Source: Clavelina lepadiformis (taxonomy: Eukaryota; Chordata; Ascidiacea; Aplousobranchia; Clavelinidae). Taken from it: a stretch of 64,000 bases of DNA. The stretch spans positions 20,400,501-20,464,500 of the forward strand of contig NC_135241.1 of the NCBI RefSeq assembly GCF_947623445.1. Direction: 5' to 3'. The position numbers were made by a program, and so were the translations under genes. Shown piece by piece: positions 1 through 12,921 of the stretch. The notes beneath the pieces were generated by a model. That model had not been told where the DNA came from. It saw nothing but the letters and a program-made list of their open reading frames with translations, and did not search any database. The number at the start of each line of letters is the position of its first letter. Position 1 is the stretch's first letter.

Positions 1-183
1 CGCCTCCCTAAAGTAGGCACTTATTCTTATATGTGCAGTATATACTTGTATCTAATCTGTTTATGTAGAATTATATATTTTAGGCATTATAGTTCCAATT
101 TTGAGTGTAAGGCTTTTACCATTCAATCTGAAAACTTGATGGCTGTGTTGGTGTTTGTACGTGTCATGTTGTATGGTTTGCAG

Positions 184-3100
184 GTTGTTCAGTTTTCTTA
201 TCAAACAATGTTGAAGTTCGATCTGTATCCTCACATTTCATGGACACTGGGAGGTTTGTTTGTGCAAATAACGGTTCTTTGTATTATTCTAATGGTACTG
301 CGCGCACCTCAGCAAGCACGAGGTGCTTAAGCTCATCACTATGGGAAGGTGAACAAGATCTGCAATGCTGGTTAGGTGAGCAGGCCTCTGCTGAGTTAGT
401 TTGAATAAATTCCATAATTTTTTTTTGCAATTTCTTGTAAGAAAATAAAATATACTGAGACTGCCATAGGGATCTGCAAAACTTGATGTGGGAGCTCAAA
501 AAGTTTCATTTGCGTTAATGTGGTGCGTAATTATGCTACGGGTCGCAATAGATCTTTTTTCCGTAAATCTTTACACATTCTTGTACAGCTCCAAGTCCAG
601 TTGTTATCGATCAGTCAGAAAATCAATCTGGAACCATTCAAAAAGCAATAAGATGCGAATATGACGATGTTATTCCAAGAGGTTTTTTTTCTACATACTA
701 CATTTCGAATGAAGACCCAGTTACCTTAAACAAAGTAACTAAGTACTTCTTTTTTCTCAAAACAATGAAAATTATAAGTTTTAAATCCAAGTACAGCTGC
801 ATTGTTTTGTTCCAAATTAAACTGAACAAATTTTAGGAAGACTGGTACAAACTAAGTCCACGTGATGATGGTCAAGAAGTGTTTTGTCAAGCTGTGACAG
901 AATTAACGCAGGATTCAGATCTTGGCTTATCTCCACCCATACGACTAAACATAACTCGTAAGTTGTAAAAGTTTTATCCCACTTTATTTATTTTATTTTG
1001 CAACAAACTTTAAGGTATACTCAATGTTGCAGACTCTCCTCTCCTATGGAAGTCCATGTGTGTTGGAATCCTTGGCAGAACACACAAAATAAATAACTGC
1101 ATTATAAAGTTTTCATCCAACCCACGATCTGAGTTTGTTTCTCTTACCATGAACGGTAATTTTTTTATCAATGTCAATAAACCACATGCTGAGGTTAGTT
1201 TTGCATGTTAGGAACAAATTTAAACTTTCTAGGTTGAGATTATAGGGTAAAAATCACAGGGTTTTTGGGATTATTAGCATAGGAAAAATATAAAATAACT
1301 GTTTAATTAATGCAAATGTGAGAACAAAACGACAAAGTTTCAACCATGAATATCTGCCATTATTTTGGAGATTGCACTGGTCCGGATATAAACGTCTGAT
1401 ACTGTAAATGGTTTAAAATAATATTAAGCCGCAAAAGGTACAGTGCAAGTTTCATACTCAGCAAACATATTATTGCTATCTTTGATTTCAATATGGATAG
1501 TTCATGAGTGTTGCAAAGGTAAGTTATAACCATAAGTTTAGGATTTAGCTCATCTCAAATTCAGCTTTATCATCTCACTTTTTAATTTGCAGGAAAAAAT
1601 GTTACAAATTTGGGCAAAAATCGTTTGGTAAATTCTGTTGCAAGTAATAATCAGACATTTACATATAAAAGAAGGGTATGTGATGCTTTGATTTTACGTT
1701 TTATCATTCTTGAAGTTGCTAAATTATCATACAATATCACAATTGTTATCGTATTACTGCAATGCACGCAAGTTTATAGAATAGGTTTATTAATTTTGCA
1801 ATCTCCTGGAGAATTTAGAACAAATGAAGATAAGATAATAATGAAGGAAGATAATCTTTTTAAAAGATTTTAAAAATGAAAGCACTGTTGATGTAAGGTT
1901 TTTTAATTTGTAGTTTACAGAGGCTGACAACGGTACATACATTTTGACTGTAAGGTACCCTCCCGATGCAAGTCTTTACAACCTCTACTTTGACTACCTT
2001 ATTGGTGAGATATATCCATAGAAAATAGATAAAAATTATTGATGCACATCCTACAATAAAAAATTGTTTTGTCCAGGCTGTCCAGTAGTACTGCCACAAC
2101 GGAAGGTCAAACAGAAGGTGAAAGTGGGAATAAAAAACGGTCGTGTATATGGCAGAAAAGGCATGTTTACTTGTCGTAAAGGTACAACTCTATTTTATTC
2201 AAATGGAACTCGTCCTTCGAAACGCCGCACTGTCTGTCAAGTTACATCACAATGGACTGGACAGGACAACCTCGAGTGCTGGACAGGTTAGTTTAACAAT
2301 TGTGATTTTAGCTATGTTGGTTTTTGCAGTTTTTCCCACTTTTTCCGTGACTTGTATTTTGTAGCTCCTAACGTTACACTCAGCCCAGTGATGAGCGATA
2401 CTTCTGGTGCTGCTCAAGTTGGCATATTATGTGAATATAATGACACTTTTCCTGTTGGAGAAAAATCTATTTATTACTTCAGAGAAGGAAGCAAGGAATT
2501 GCCCAAGGTAGGTGTTGTGTGACGCCTGAGTTCATATCCTGGTTTAGTCTGATTACAAGAAAAACTGTATAGTTTCTTTAAATCGCAAGAATAGGAAAAG
2601 CACATGAAATTTGAAAATTTCCAGCAATTACTTCAATTGCATCATGTAGAAAACGGTAGCTAAGTTATAATCTTTGAATGATTTCACTTCAAAGTAACCG
2701 CAACTTTTTAAAGATGAATACAAGTATTGATCAAAGATAAAAATTAATAGGCGCACAAAAGCATCATCATAATAAAAAACAAGTTCAACAAATTCACCAA
2801 GATCACATCAGATCCAATTTAATTTGATAAACTTCTCACAACTCTACAAATCTACCTCCATATAACTTTTTCGCGTAAATGAAGACACAGTAACGACGTT
2901 CATAACACTAAAACTTTTTTCACTGCAGGATGTAAGCCATAAGCACGGCCGATAGATAGATTTATGATTGGAAATGTTCATTTAAACTATAGGCAAAGTT
3001 TACTGAATATATACCATTGCAGCAACCTGATGTTAAAAGGTCAAATCAAACAGTCACGCACATTTTCTCGATACAAAAAAGTATTTTTTGGTCAGTGGCA

Positions 3101-5507
3101 TCTTCCTTTTTCGTTTACATATTACATAAACAAACAAATAACTTTAGTTTAAACTTAAAATCTACTAAGCATAAATCACAGTCTTTGACCGAATTAAAAC
3201 CTTAAAATACAAGATATAATACTATAAAAGTAGTAAAACGTAAAACAACCCCCTAACTTTAGCAAGCAGCTCTGATATAAGAAGACAGAGGCGCCAAATT
3301 AAGGATACAAATTACCTAACCTGCATATTTCGCAGCGGCTGGTTACTCGTGGTATAATTACCAGCTGATAATCAGACAGCTTTCTCTGGATGAGGCGGTG
3401 TCCTTTTCGACCGTGCCACCGGGACCGACCATTTTTTTAAAGTCTAGATATGAGTAGTAGATAGGCTTGCATTCTGCCTGCAACATTTATTTGACTATGG
3501 TCAAGCTGCTTCACAAAGATCTTTTGCAGTAATCATATGAAACATATAACAGTTCTGGCCACAAAATATATATACATGAATTTTTTTGTAGGGTGAACCA
3601 CTTTTCTTGCAATCAAGAAATCACGACCATTACCAGAATGTGTCATGTCAGGCTGTCACACCTTACACCATATTTTTCAATGAGTCTGGTAGATCATCTG
3701 CATCTGGTATCCACATACCTCGTGAGTATGATATTGGAATAGTCATACTTAATTGTTGCACTTAATCCTTTACAAGTTTTGCTGACTTTTTGACAAAGTT
3801 TTTATTGACAAGGTTTTGAACTGTTTTACCAGATGCACCATACCAAACTGAGAGGAAACCTTGCTCATGGATTGTTGGTCAGTCTGGATCATGCATTGTG
3901 AGCTTTTTGTCAAATCCTCCTGTTATGTTTGATAGCTTGACAAAAAACGGTAATTGTTGCAAAGTTTTATTTTTTCGAAACAGATTATTTTGTTACCATG
4001 CTATAGTTTTTAATGTGTGTGTTTTCAGGATCTCCTGTGCAAAATGAGATGGTTAATCACATTAATACGTCCACTCATTCCGTTTTCAATTATCAGACAT
4101 TTATGCTTCATAGATCTATGGTATGTATTCGCATCTGATAAAAATAAGAGTTCATGCATATTCTTTGGTCTTTAATAATTAATAAGTTTAAATTGTGTGA
4201 AAACTGAAGGGACTTATCAACAGGTAATTGTATCTGTAAGTATGTGTTTTTTTAAATTTGTTTTGTCTTCCCATGTCGATTCCATTTTTTTACACCTGCT
4301 TGTAGTTAGCGTTAATTGCAGTTCTTTTTTTCATTTATTTTTAAACTATGTATGCTTTGTAAAAGATGCATTTTTTAATATTTGTTTTAGGTAAAGTTGA
4401 TTGACAACGGCACATACAGTTTGAATGTCCGAACACCGGAATCTTCACAAATTTATACAATGTCTTTTGATGTAATTGCTATGGATCAATTAAATCCAAC
4501 CATGCAACCAGACCAAACATACCAACCTGAGTCTACCAGCCAACCAGACTCCACACACCAACCAGACTCCACACACCAACCAGACTCCACACACCATCCA
4601 GACTCCACACACCAACCAGACTCCACACACCATCCAGACTCCACACACCAACCAGACTCCACACACCAACCAGACTCCACACACCAACCAGACTCCACAC
4701 ACCATCCAGACTCCACACACCAACCAGACTCCACACACCAACCAGACTCCACACACCATCCAGACTCCACACACCATCCAAACTCAACACACCAACCAGA
4801 CATAACACGCCAGCCAGGTGGAAGATACCAACCAGATGCCAAGTATAAGCCATACATAACATACCAACCAGATCCAACACACCAGCAAGATCTAACAACC
4901 CAGCTAAACCAAACTGATGGAGTTGATTATTCACCTGTGGTTGGAACCAATTCCGATGTGATTATAGGCGTAACCACGGCTGTTGTAGTTGTATTTGTCG
5001 TTCTTTTAATAGTTTTGACTGTGCTCTGCAGAAAAATGCAGCATAAGGTTGAGGAAAAAGGTAAAAACTTTCTCGTGTATTCTTAGTTAAATTAAATTTG
5101 ATTTAACTTCTGCAGTTTACGGCAAAGAAAAACCTGTACAATTTGCCTGGGCATCCTTGTTTTAAACTAGGTTTTAGTTTTAGAATTGTTTAATGTCAAA
5201 TTTTTGCTTTAGAAGAAGAAGAAGAAAGCCAAGCTATGGCTGTCTATGTAGAAGCTGGAATCGAACCAAAGGTAAAATGAATTTTCAAACCTTTCACACA
5301 GTTATTAAAATTTGTTGGTTTTTGAAAATAAGCAGTGATATTGACTAATTTATTATTAATTTCATAATGTCATTTTTTCATTGTCAATAGACCTGATAAA
5401 CTAAATTAAGTTAAAATTGTTTGTTATGCATTCTTAAAGTTTTACTACCCAATTAGCATAGGTACATTTTGTTTTAGGATGCCTTGGAAATGAAGGAAGT
5501 AGCCTGA
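184..5507 (+). CDS. CCP/Ig-like type I membrane receptor A (5' end outside window)
   Basis: Fourteen exons read in one frame with GT-AG borders: 184-375, 589-734, 837-957, 1033-1155, 1593-1675, 1914-2004, 2077-2286, 2365-2507, 3592-3721, 3833-3949, 4029-4120, 4391-5060, 5213-5271, 5478-5507 (TGA). About 734 residues are visible. The order is CCP, two Ig-like modules, CCP, two Ig-like modules, a Pro/Asp/Ser/Thr/His stalk, one membrane segment and a short acidic tail. Exons 184-375 and 2077-2286 show the sushi pattern (GC, FxC, YYSNGT or FYSNGT, then C..S..W..Q.L.CW). The Ig-like exons repeat the signatures CEY(N/D)D, CQAVT, SNP and DNGTY.L.VR.P. The membrane segment is a run of Val/Ile/Leu near 4955-5020, followed by CRKMQHK. 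The exons carrying the signal peptide lie left of the window. The CCP plus Ig layout and tandem paralogy resemble what is reported for the polymorphic Ciona receptor vCRL1, but that identity is inference. The coding structure is well supported. Confidence 0.82.
4540..4808 (+). repeat. 18-bp coding minisatellite (PDSTHQ/PDSTHH stalk)
   Basis: About 15 head-to-tail copies of an 18-bp unit, roughly CCAGACTCCACACACCAA, lie inside exon 4391-5060 of receptor A. They encode Pro-Asp-Ser-Thr-His-Gln or -His. Copies differ mainly at one codon (CAA or CAT) and decay at the right-hand end into PNSTHQ, PDITRQ and PDPTHQ variants. The unit is a multiple of three, so gain or loss of copies keeps the frame. 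The segment sits directly outside the membrane and is rich in Pro, Ser and Thr, which suggests an extended stalk that may carry O-glycans. All three antisense frames are also open through the array, which is a by-product of the repeat. Confidence 0.95.
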
Positions 5508-7187
5508 CAACAATGGCTTGAGCTTCTATCATGTTTTCTTGATGATGGTTTGTGTCCGATATCCATCATAACTGTACATTCAATGCTTGCATCACTCACA
5601 TTGTTTTACATGAAATGAATTTTTACTTCAGTCATAGTGTGTGTCAGTATTGTGTGTACCACTACTCTAGAGTACATAAAGTACCTTATAGTACATGAAC
5701 CCATTGAGTGTAATAAGAGCAATGATAAATCATAATAATTAACACTCAGCAAAGACTGAAGCAAAGTTTTGTTTAAATGCAAGTGTTATCTTGTAAAGAG
5801 GGACAAGTAACACACTCTAAAATATCTTCAAACTTGCACGTGATATTTTGCATTTTCGTGAAGCGCATATTTGACGTTTGTTAAGAGGCTTTGATGTTAT
5901 TTTAATGTTTACTCATGTTGAAGTTACTTTTACAGATTGTAAAATGAATTATTCTGTATTGTCTTGTTTTTGATTTCAATCATGGGAGTTGTTAAAAAAC
6001 TGTAAATGGATTTTGAAAACAACCCTATCTAATGACAATCTTTCCATAAAACATTGAGTGCTAAAGTTTAATGTAAATTTGAAGTGTGCTTTACAGTGTT
6101 TGGTGATTTTATATGTGTAACTTGTAATGTAAGAGATACAAAACGAAATGGCCGTTTATAAAGATATGGTTCAAACTTTTGTCAATCACAATACGTTTTG
6201 TTCATGTGTGTTTTCTGATTTTATTTGTTATAAAGTTGTATATTAGAAGTTGTTATGTTATGTTATAAAGTGTTATATGTTGATAATGTTATAAAGTTGT
6301 ATATTCCTTTGCTAATAGCGGGAACAAGTGTAATAACGGTCACAAATCTAACATCTTGTTATTAAATAAGAAAACAATTTATTCAATAAAAGTGATGAAG
6401 ATGAATTTAATGTTGTTTTTTTTCTATGGTGAAGTTTTTGTCCCTTAGCAGTTGAAGTGCTGCTTACATCCTACGTAAGTTTACGTATCATGGTTTTTCT
6501 ACTTCCTCCTCACATGCTAATGGCTCTGCCATGATAAGTGGTATTAATTACGTGATAGCATGGGATAGTTTGTATAAACGTTCTTCCTTTGGGTGTCACC
6601 TGGACTAATTAATAACCTGATCAATTAAAGATTGATTAAAAACTCTCATGTTAAATAGAATATGCTGCGGATATGATGATATGCTTACGGGTATACCTTG
6701 TAACACAAACAAGACTCAACTTTTTCTTAAAGTGAGGGTGAAGATAAAATTCATTTTGTCTTTGCGAACAAGTCATATAGGCAGGAAGCAATTTTAGTTA
6801 CTATATTTCGAGTAGTAACGACCATGTCATGTCACAAAAACTGCAGTGAACATGCAGAGAGAATATTGAAACCTGTAAGCTAAGTTTTGGATGCTCTCAT
6901 ATAGTTAATATCTCATATAATCAGAGGATGTAAAGTTTTCATACTAGCTTGAAAAAAACTTGGTGTTAGTTAGTATGTTGTTTTTGGTGATATTTCTGCT
7001 AGATTCGTATAACATGTGTTTAGCATAACAAAAAAAATTCGTGTTAATAAAAATAAAGAGAAGTAACTTTCTAGGTGTTTTTACAAGCTCAAGTAAATCT
7101 GACAACATAAACAGTGCAGCAAACAAACTGAAGAATTATATAATTAAACAGCAAAAACATATAAAAAGTCGTAATTGTACACTGATA
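5508..7187. other. 3' UTR of receptor A and spacer between the paralogues
   Basis: No coding exon could be supported here. A canonical AATAAA lies at 6385-6390 and would end receptor A transcripts with a 3' UTR of about 0.9 kb. A short stretch at 6225-6310 repeats TTATAAAGTTGTATAT-like words. The part after 6400 is presumably the promoter region of receptor B, but no specific site is recognised. Confidence 0.5.
6385..6390 (+). terminator. Polyadenylation signal AATAAA, receptor A
   Basis: Exact AATAAA about 880 bases after the receptor A stop codon and before the receptor B start. It is the best candidate for the receptor A 3' end. Confidence 0.55.
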
Positions 7188-10100
7188 ATGGACCTGGCTG
7201 TGATACTTGGAGGTAAAAAGAGTTAATGTTCTGTAATGCTTGGGTTGAAATAACCATAGAAAATTTTTTGTGAAGTTAGTGAAGGAATAATGGTTGATTG
7301 CTTAATAAAGTAAATCCATCACTGCTTCTGCTTATTCAAGTCACCTTGAAACTTTATTTGTAGCTATTTTGCTTCTTCAACTTGAAGTGGAGTGTGGGAG
7401 CTCGGTAGAACTTTTTACACTATATAAGCAGCAAGCAACCAACTCCACTGTCTATATCAATGCAAAGTTATTGAATACTTCTGAAAACAATAATTGGACA
7501 ATTTATTGGAATATCAATCAGGTATATATTCAACCATGGTTACAAAATTTAATAGAAGCTCAGAAAATGCTTTGTAATGGAGAAGAATAAACTCTTGGGA
7601 CTTTTCTAGGTATTGGTTGCTCAGGTGCTTCATGATGCATCCTCTTGTGACAGTTGGGTTACTAATTCAAGTTATTCCCATGAAATCATTGTTACGTATG
7701 ACACTTTTCAGTTATTATATTTTATAAGCAATGATGTAAATAATGTCTGATTGGCTTTTATTGTTTTATATGTGTCTAAATTTTCTATTTTTAGGAGACT
7801 CTGTACAAATGAAAGTTTCAGTACTACCCTTGTTATAAAGACTGTTCAACAGAAATTGAATGTTACCCTTGTTGGTGATTTCATTGATTTAACCAATTCA
7901 AGCCTTCTTCTAACTATCACAGGTATCTTTACTAAATGCAATACATACAAATTTACTGTATTATGACACGTTTAGTATAATTGTATATCTGCATTACTGT
8001 CATAAATGTAATAATGATGTATGGTTTCAGATTGTCCCACCAATTTTCACAATTGCCTTATTGTTGAGTTCTTGGTTGCAGAAAACAATGCAACTGGAAG
8101 CTTTAACTGCTCAAATGAGAAAGAGCTGTTTTACTACAATTCAGCAAAACCTGCGTTTAATGTCACAACTTGTCTTACTTCAGTCAAATGAAAGAATGCA
8201 AATGTTTTTCAGTTCTGGTCTGGTAATGATTTTTGTTTAGTGCTATTTGAAGTTACATTGATGCACCAATTAGTCGGCATTCTATAAAGTTCTTGTTCAC
8301 CGAAAAACCTTTTCTCTCCCATAAATTTTGAATCATGAAATGCATAGAGTTTCTAAAGGTAAACTTTCTATTGCACTTAGCTCCAGATCCAGTTTCAATC
8401 AAAGGCAATTTAACTGCTATGAATGGCAGCAAGCTCTCTCTTACTTGTGAGTACAATGACACACTCCCAGTGGGAAATTCTTCCTTGTTTTATGTTGGAA
8501 AAAATCTTTTCAAAGAAGTGCTTAAGGTAAGGAAACTAAATGTGTTCTATGAAATGTTCTTACTTTTTTACATTGATTATGCTGGTATTCTGCTCTAGTT
8601 TAGCAAGAAAACATTTGAAATACTTGTTATTCTTATCAGAGTTTTGTTTTATGATAGAAAATACCAGATCAAAATACCAATATTAAGTAGTCTTAAATGT
8701 TTGATTTTTATTGCAAGAGTTTACATAAAAGTTTATGTAGCAATATAGACAAGTATGAAAATAATTCTAGAATGTTTTGCCAAACATGATACATTAGACT
8801 GACGTTTTAAATAGGGTAAACTGTTCACAAAAAACATTTCGGTGGACGACCACAACAAATCTATTTCTTGCCAGGCTGTTACCCCATTTACTAAGCTATA
8901 TAATACCACTGGAAGGTCAAAACAGTATAGTTTGAATGTTTTGTGTAAGTATTGTCAGAATATGTCATTGCATAATTATGTTTGTTATATTTTCTTTGTG
9001 TTTATAAGATGCAATTCCTACATAACGTGCATTGACAATGCGTATATTATTTTTAATGGCACTACCTGTAATAAACAAGTATTTTTGATATCTAAGTGTC
9101 TTGCTTTGCATTATGTATTTTAGTTAATCCTTTCCAAAAACGCATTACCGAGTGCAACTGGTTTACTGAAAAGAATGAATCTTGTGCAGTTCCATTTTTG
9201 TCAAATCCAGATGCAAAATTTGTAGCTTTATTGAAAAATGGTATGAAAGTGTACAAAATTGCTGTAAATAATGAGTTTGTTTTAATTGGTTATCTAGACA
9301 TAACAAAAAATACCATGAAATTATGAACATCAGACTCAAAACATTTTTAATGTTCAGACCAATTGATTAACAGAAGCTTTGGTAATTTGGAGTCGGAGGG
9401 TAATAAAAAACAAATTTTCCATTTTAACAAAGATGATGTAAGTGTTTTTGTTTATCATGTATAGCTGTATATATTAATAAATTTTAGAGAAATTTGAAAT
9501 ATATTATTTGCTATATGAAGTATACCAAAATATCATCTTCAAACTTTGTATTTTACATAAACTTTATGATTTGTTATTTGAATTCAAACTGGCTTATTTC
9601 ATGTTTTTTTTAGGTTGTGCTGGATGATGAAGGAACTTATAAAGTGGAACTAAGACTTCCGGGATCGTCAGATGAAGTTTTTATTAAGTTTAAAATTATT
9701 CTGAAAACTGACAACACAAAACAACTTCTAATTATTGCTATTATTTGTGCCCTTTCCTCCATTATACTTTTTAGTTTTCTTGTAATCATTGTTTGCAAGC
9801 GAAGAAAGATAAATGAAATGGCATACCAAGGTAATGGCTGTTTCCTGATATTAACACAAGGTGTTGTAATTAGAGTTTTTGCTTGTGTTCATATAGTATT
9901 AAAGCATCTTTTTAAAACTGAAAATACTGGTAGTAGACTATTTTGTATGATTGTAAATGGCAGTCATACTGACGAGTTATAAGTAAAACTTGTTCGTTTG
10001 TTGCAGCTCAACTTGATGGATACAATAACAGCGCACTTGAAAAACAAGAAGGTCTGAATTTATATCAACAACTGTATAAACTATCTTAGTGTTATAATTC

Positions 10101-12921
10101 ATTTAATAGAAAATTAGTATGCTGTCATACATTATTAAGAACAATTCCAACAACTGCTTTTACCGTTACAGAACCAGGTTATATTGATGCCAACGTACTT
10201 CCCAGTGCAATAGGATCAAGTCATCAAACTGTATGTCAGTCTGCATTTGAACCATGCAGATCTTATCGCATGTTTTTTACAAACTCAAAGTTCGCTTTTG
10301 AACAATATTGTTGCAATAGCATTATTACAGACAGCAATTATGAGAGGCATCACACAACTAAATGGATGAGGCAAACAAAATATCAATGTAATAATAAGTC
10401 ATGTGGGATATGTTTGTCGCTTATCTTCAATGAAGACGCCAATTGTATTGCTTTTCAAGTGCTGAAGCACTGTCCGCTTTAAGCACTGTCTGCTGTAAAT
10501 TGCAGTGTCTCGTTAAATTTATGGCCCTTATTTACTAAAGAAGCTTGTGTCAATAAAGTTTGATATCACAATCGCAGCAGTTTACTGCTATATATCAAAT
10601 GATAATGTTTTTGCGTAATACGATTTGAGCGTCACTGTTCATTGCATTTCCACTTTGTTGTTGAAAAGAAACACTTTATGGCAGCACGATCTGTCAGATG
10701 TAGAAATGTTTCCCTCAGTTGACTTAGATTTTTTTGGTGGTCTCGGACCCTGTTTGTACCATACATACCTTTGACCATTATCAGGACGATCTTGTTTTTA
10801 CATATTTTGTAAAGCAGGTAGATTTGCATATTTGACTTCAGAAATCACCTCTTGTAACAATTCATAAACACTGTTGATTATTGTAACCATCCCGATAAAC
10901 ATCAGTTTTCAGTGACCAGAAAACTCAAATTCAATGGTGTTTACTATCCAGTATATTTTTTTAGATTTTAAGAACAAACCTTTTTCCACATTATGAAAAT
11001 CTTAGAGAAAATATTAGCATCACAAGAGGTTGGTTGGCAGTTACAGTAAAAAGCTTTGTTGATAAAATCTTACAGTGAAATGTGGAGCAGGTTTTGAATG
11101 TTTTATTTTAATGTAGAAATTTATTATGGCATATAATATGCACTGTTTCCTGTTCAAAATTGGTTCTAAGATCATCATACATCTTATAGCAAAAATCAGC
11201 CTCAATAAGGCTAACTATAAGTGCAGGTTATATGCCATTTAGTTCCGATAAACATATTGTCTTCACCTTATTACTTCTTTTAAAAGTTGTTTCTAACTTT
11301 GTTTTTACAGATGAGTCTGGATATATTGCCTTTACTACAGTTCCACCGCAACAAAAAATCAATTCATTTCTGCAAAATGTAATTTACTTTTGACTCATAG
11401 CAGTTACAATAATCATTTTATCGTTGTTAAACTTGATACCAAAAGTTTACACCAGTATGTGTTGTCAGAGTGGTTCGAGTGCTAGGCTCGCAATAAAGCG
11501 ACCTATGTCCATATAAAGCAGCACTACTATTGTAATGCTCTTGGGAAAAGCAGCAATACTATACTAAAAACTAAACTAAAAAGACTAAAACTTCAACTAA
11601 AAACCGATGCTTACTCCCATTCGATGATCCACATGTACAGTACCCAATTTGTACAATACAAGATAAAACACTAAAAATAATAATATGGAATTATGTGTGT
11701 TTGGGACTCGAGTAATGAGGAATCATCTCCAATTTTAAGTTGAACGAAGACGTTTTTATTCCAAGAATAAAGATTATGATACCATACCATGTTGTCTTTT
11801 GAAATGTTTATAGTTTTAGTTGGGTTTGTGTAGGTTGGTGTGGTGTTGTGTTGGTTATGTTTATTCATTGCTATACAAATGGTAAGTACAAAAATGGTAT
11901 CGTCAAAGCTTGATGGTGTTGCAGTACTTCCTTGATTATTCGGTTGCCTGTTAAAGCGGCTTTATGATGTAAGCATACAATAAACCAAACAAACTGTGAG
12001 GCCTCTTGCAGCTTTAGCTATACAGTGTCTGTTCTCATTAATAATATTGCACTTGCAGTTCATCGTTACAAACAAAATTCCCTGTTGTATTTAAATCTTT
12101 TGGGATTCATATTCGAAAGGCAACGTAAAACATAAAAGAACTGTTTTATGTCTTAAACATAGGAATGCAATTATCCGTTTTTTGCTTGTCTGTTCAAATT
12201 TCTAAAACTATTGTACCAACTAGACCGGATAATCGAGGATGCACTGTGGTGACTTCCTTATTATTAGTAACAGTATTGGTCACCATATTTTTAATACATA
12301 CACCATATTTTACAAAATGTGTATTTTACTGGATCTATAGGTTGCTCAGTCATCTGGTGTAATGGATAATAATACTTCAGAGAATTGTGATAATCCTTTG
12401 AAAGGTTAGACAACTTACAAACGCGTTTTTTGTCATAGACTGATTGTTTTTAACAACTACGGCTTCATCTGGGTATAAATTAGTAAAATAATTGTTTTGC
12501 TGCAGAGGAACCTACTTATCTCTCGCTTAATCCACTCAAGGTTTCTGTCAAGGCAAGTGATTTATAACTAATTTGAAATTACAGCATACTTCCCATGTTT
12601 CCTGTACATTACGGTCTGTAATTACGTACCTTATATAATACATTACAGCACTTCTAAATTTAGCATAAAAGTGGCATAAATAAGATAAGCTATAGTTTTG
12701 CTTATGATTGTGATCAATCTGTCTACTTGGTTCTTTAAGAACTAATACTGTACAGTATAAAAATGTTTCTAAAGAACAACTGTGCATTGTAAAATTAATT
12801 ACTAAACCTTTTAAAATTTGATATTAAGTGCTTCGTGATTTATACAGTTAAGAAGCCGTAATGCTATTACAATAATATAACCATGGTTTTACAGGAGGCA
12901 AGACTAGAAACAAAGGTTTAG
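7188..12921 (+). CDS. CCP/Ig-like type I membrane receptor B, paralogue of A; in-frame TGA in CCP exon
   Basis: Exons: 7188-7212, 7364-7521, 7610-7695, 7795-7922, 8031-8222, 8381-8526, 8815-8944, 9124-9240, 9358-9437, 9614-9830, 10007-10051, 10172-10230 or 11311-11378, 12341-12404, 12506-12540, 12895-12921 (TAG). This gives about 502 residues. The ATG is chosen because it opens a signal peptide (MDLAVILGAILLLQLE). Then come an Asn-rich N-terminal region, one CCP, two Ig-like modules matching those of receptor A (CEYNDT, CQAVTP, LSNP), a membrane helix encoded by 9614-9830, a KRRK stop-transfer and a tail. The tail has GYNN, GYID or GYIA, and TYLSL tyrosine motifs. A TGA at 8189-8191 interrupts the CCP exon where both CCPs of receptor A have Trp. 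That exon is phase 1-1, so skipping it keeps the frame. The gene is therefore either a recent null allele, a receptor made without the CCP, or a sequence error. Confidence 0.75.

Noticed and set aside
4486-4934. Long minus-strand frames through the minisatellite
   Set aside because: They are open in all three frames only because the 18-bp unit contains no stop on either strand; the plus-strand exon has splice sites and a membrane segment.
5101-5160. Possible extra tail exon of receptor A after CTTCTGCAG
   Set aside because: It reads into a stop without a donor, and the exon at 5213 joins in the right phase without it.
11461-11525. tRNA-Ser/Leu-like start (GTCAGAGTGG...GAGTGC)
   Set aside because: There is no B-box and no cloverleaf pairing after it.
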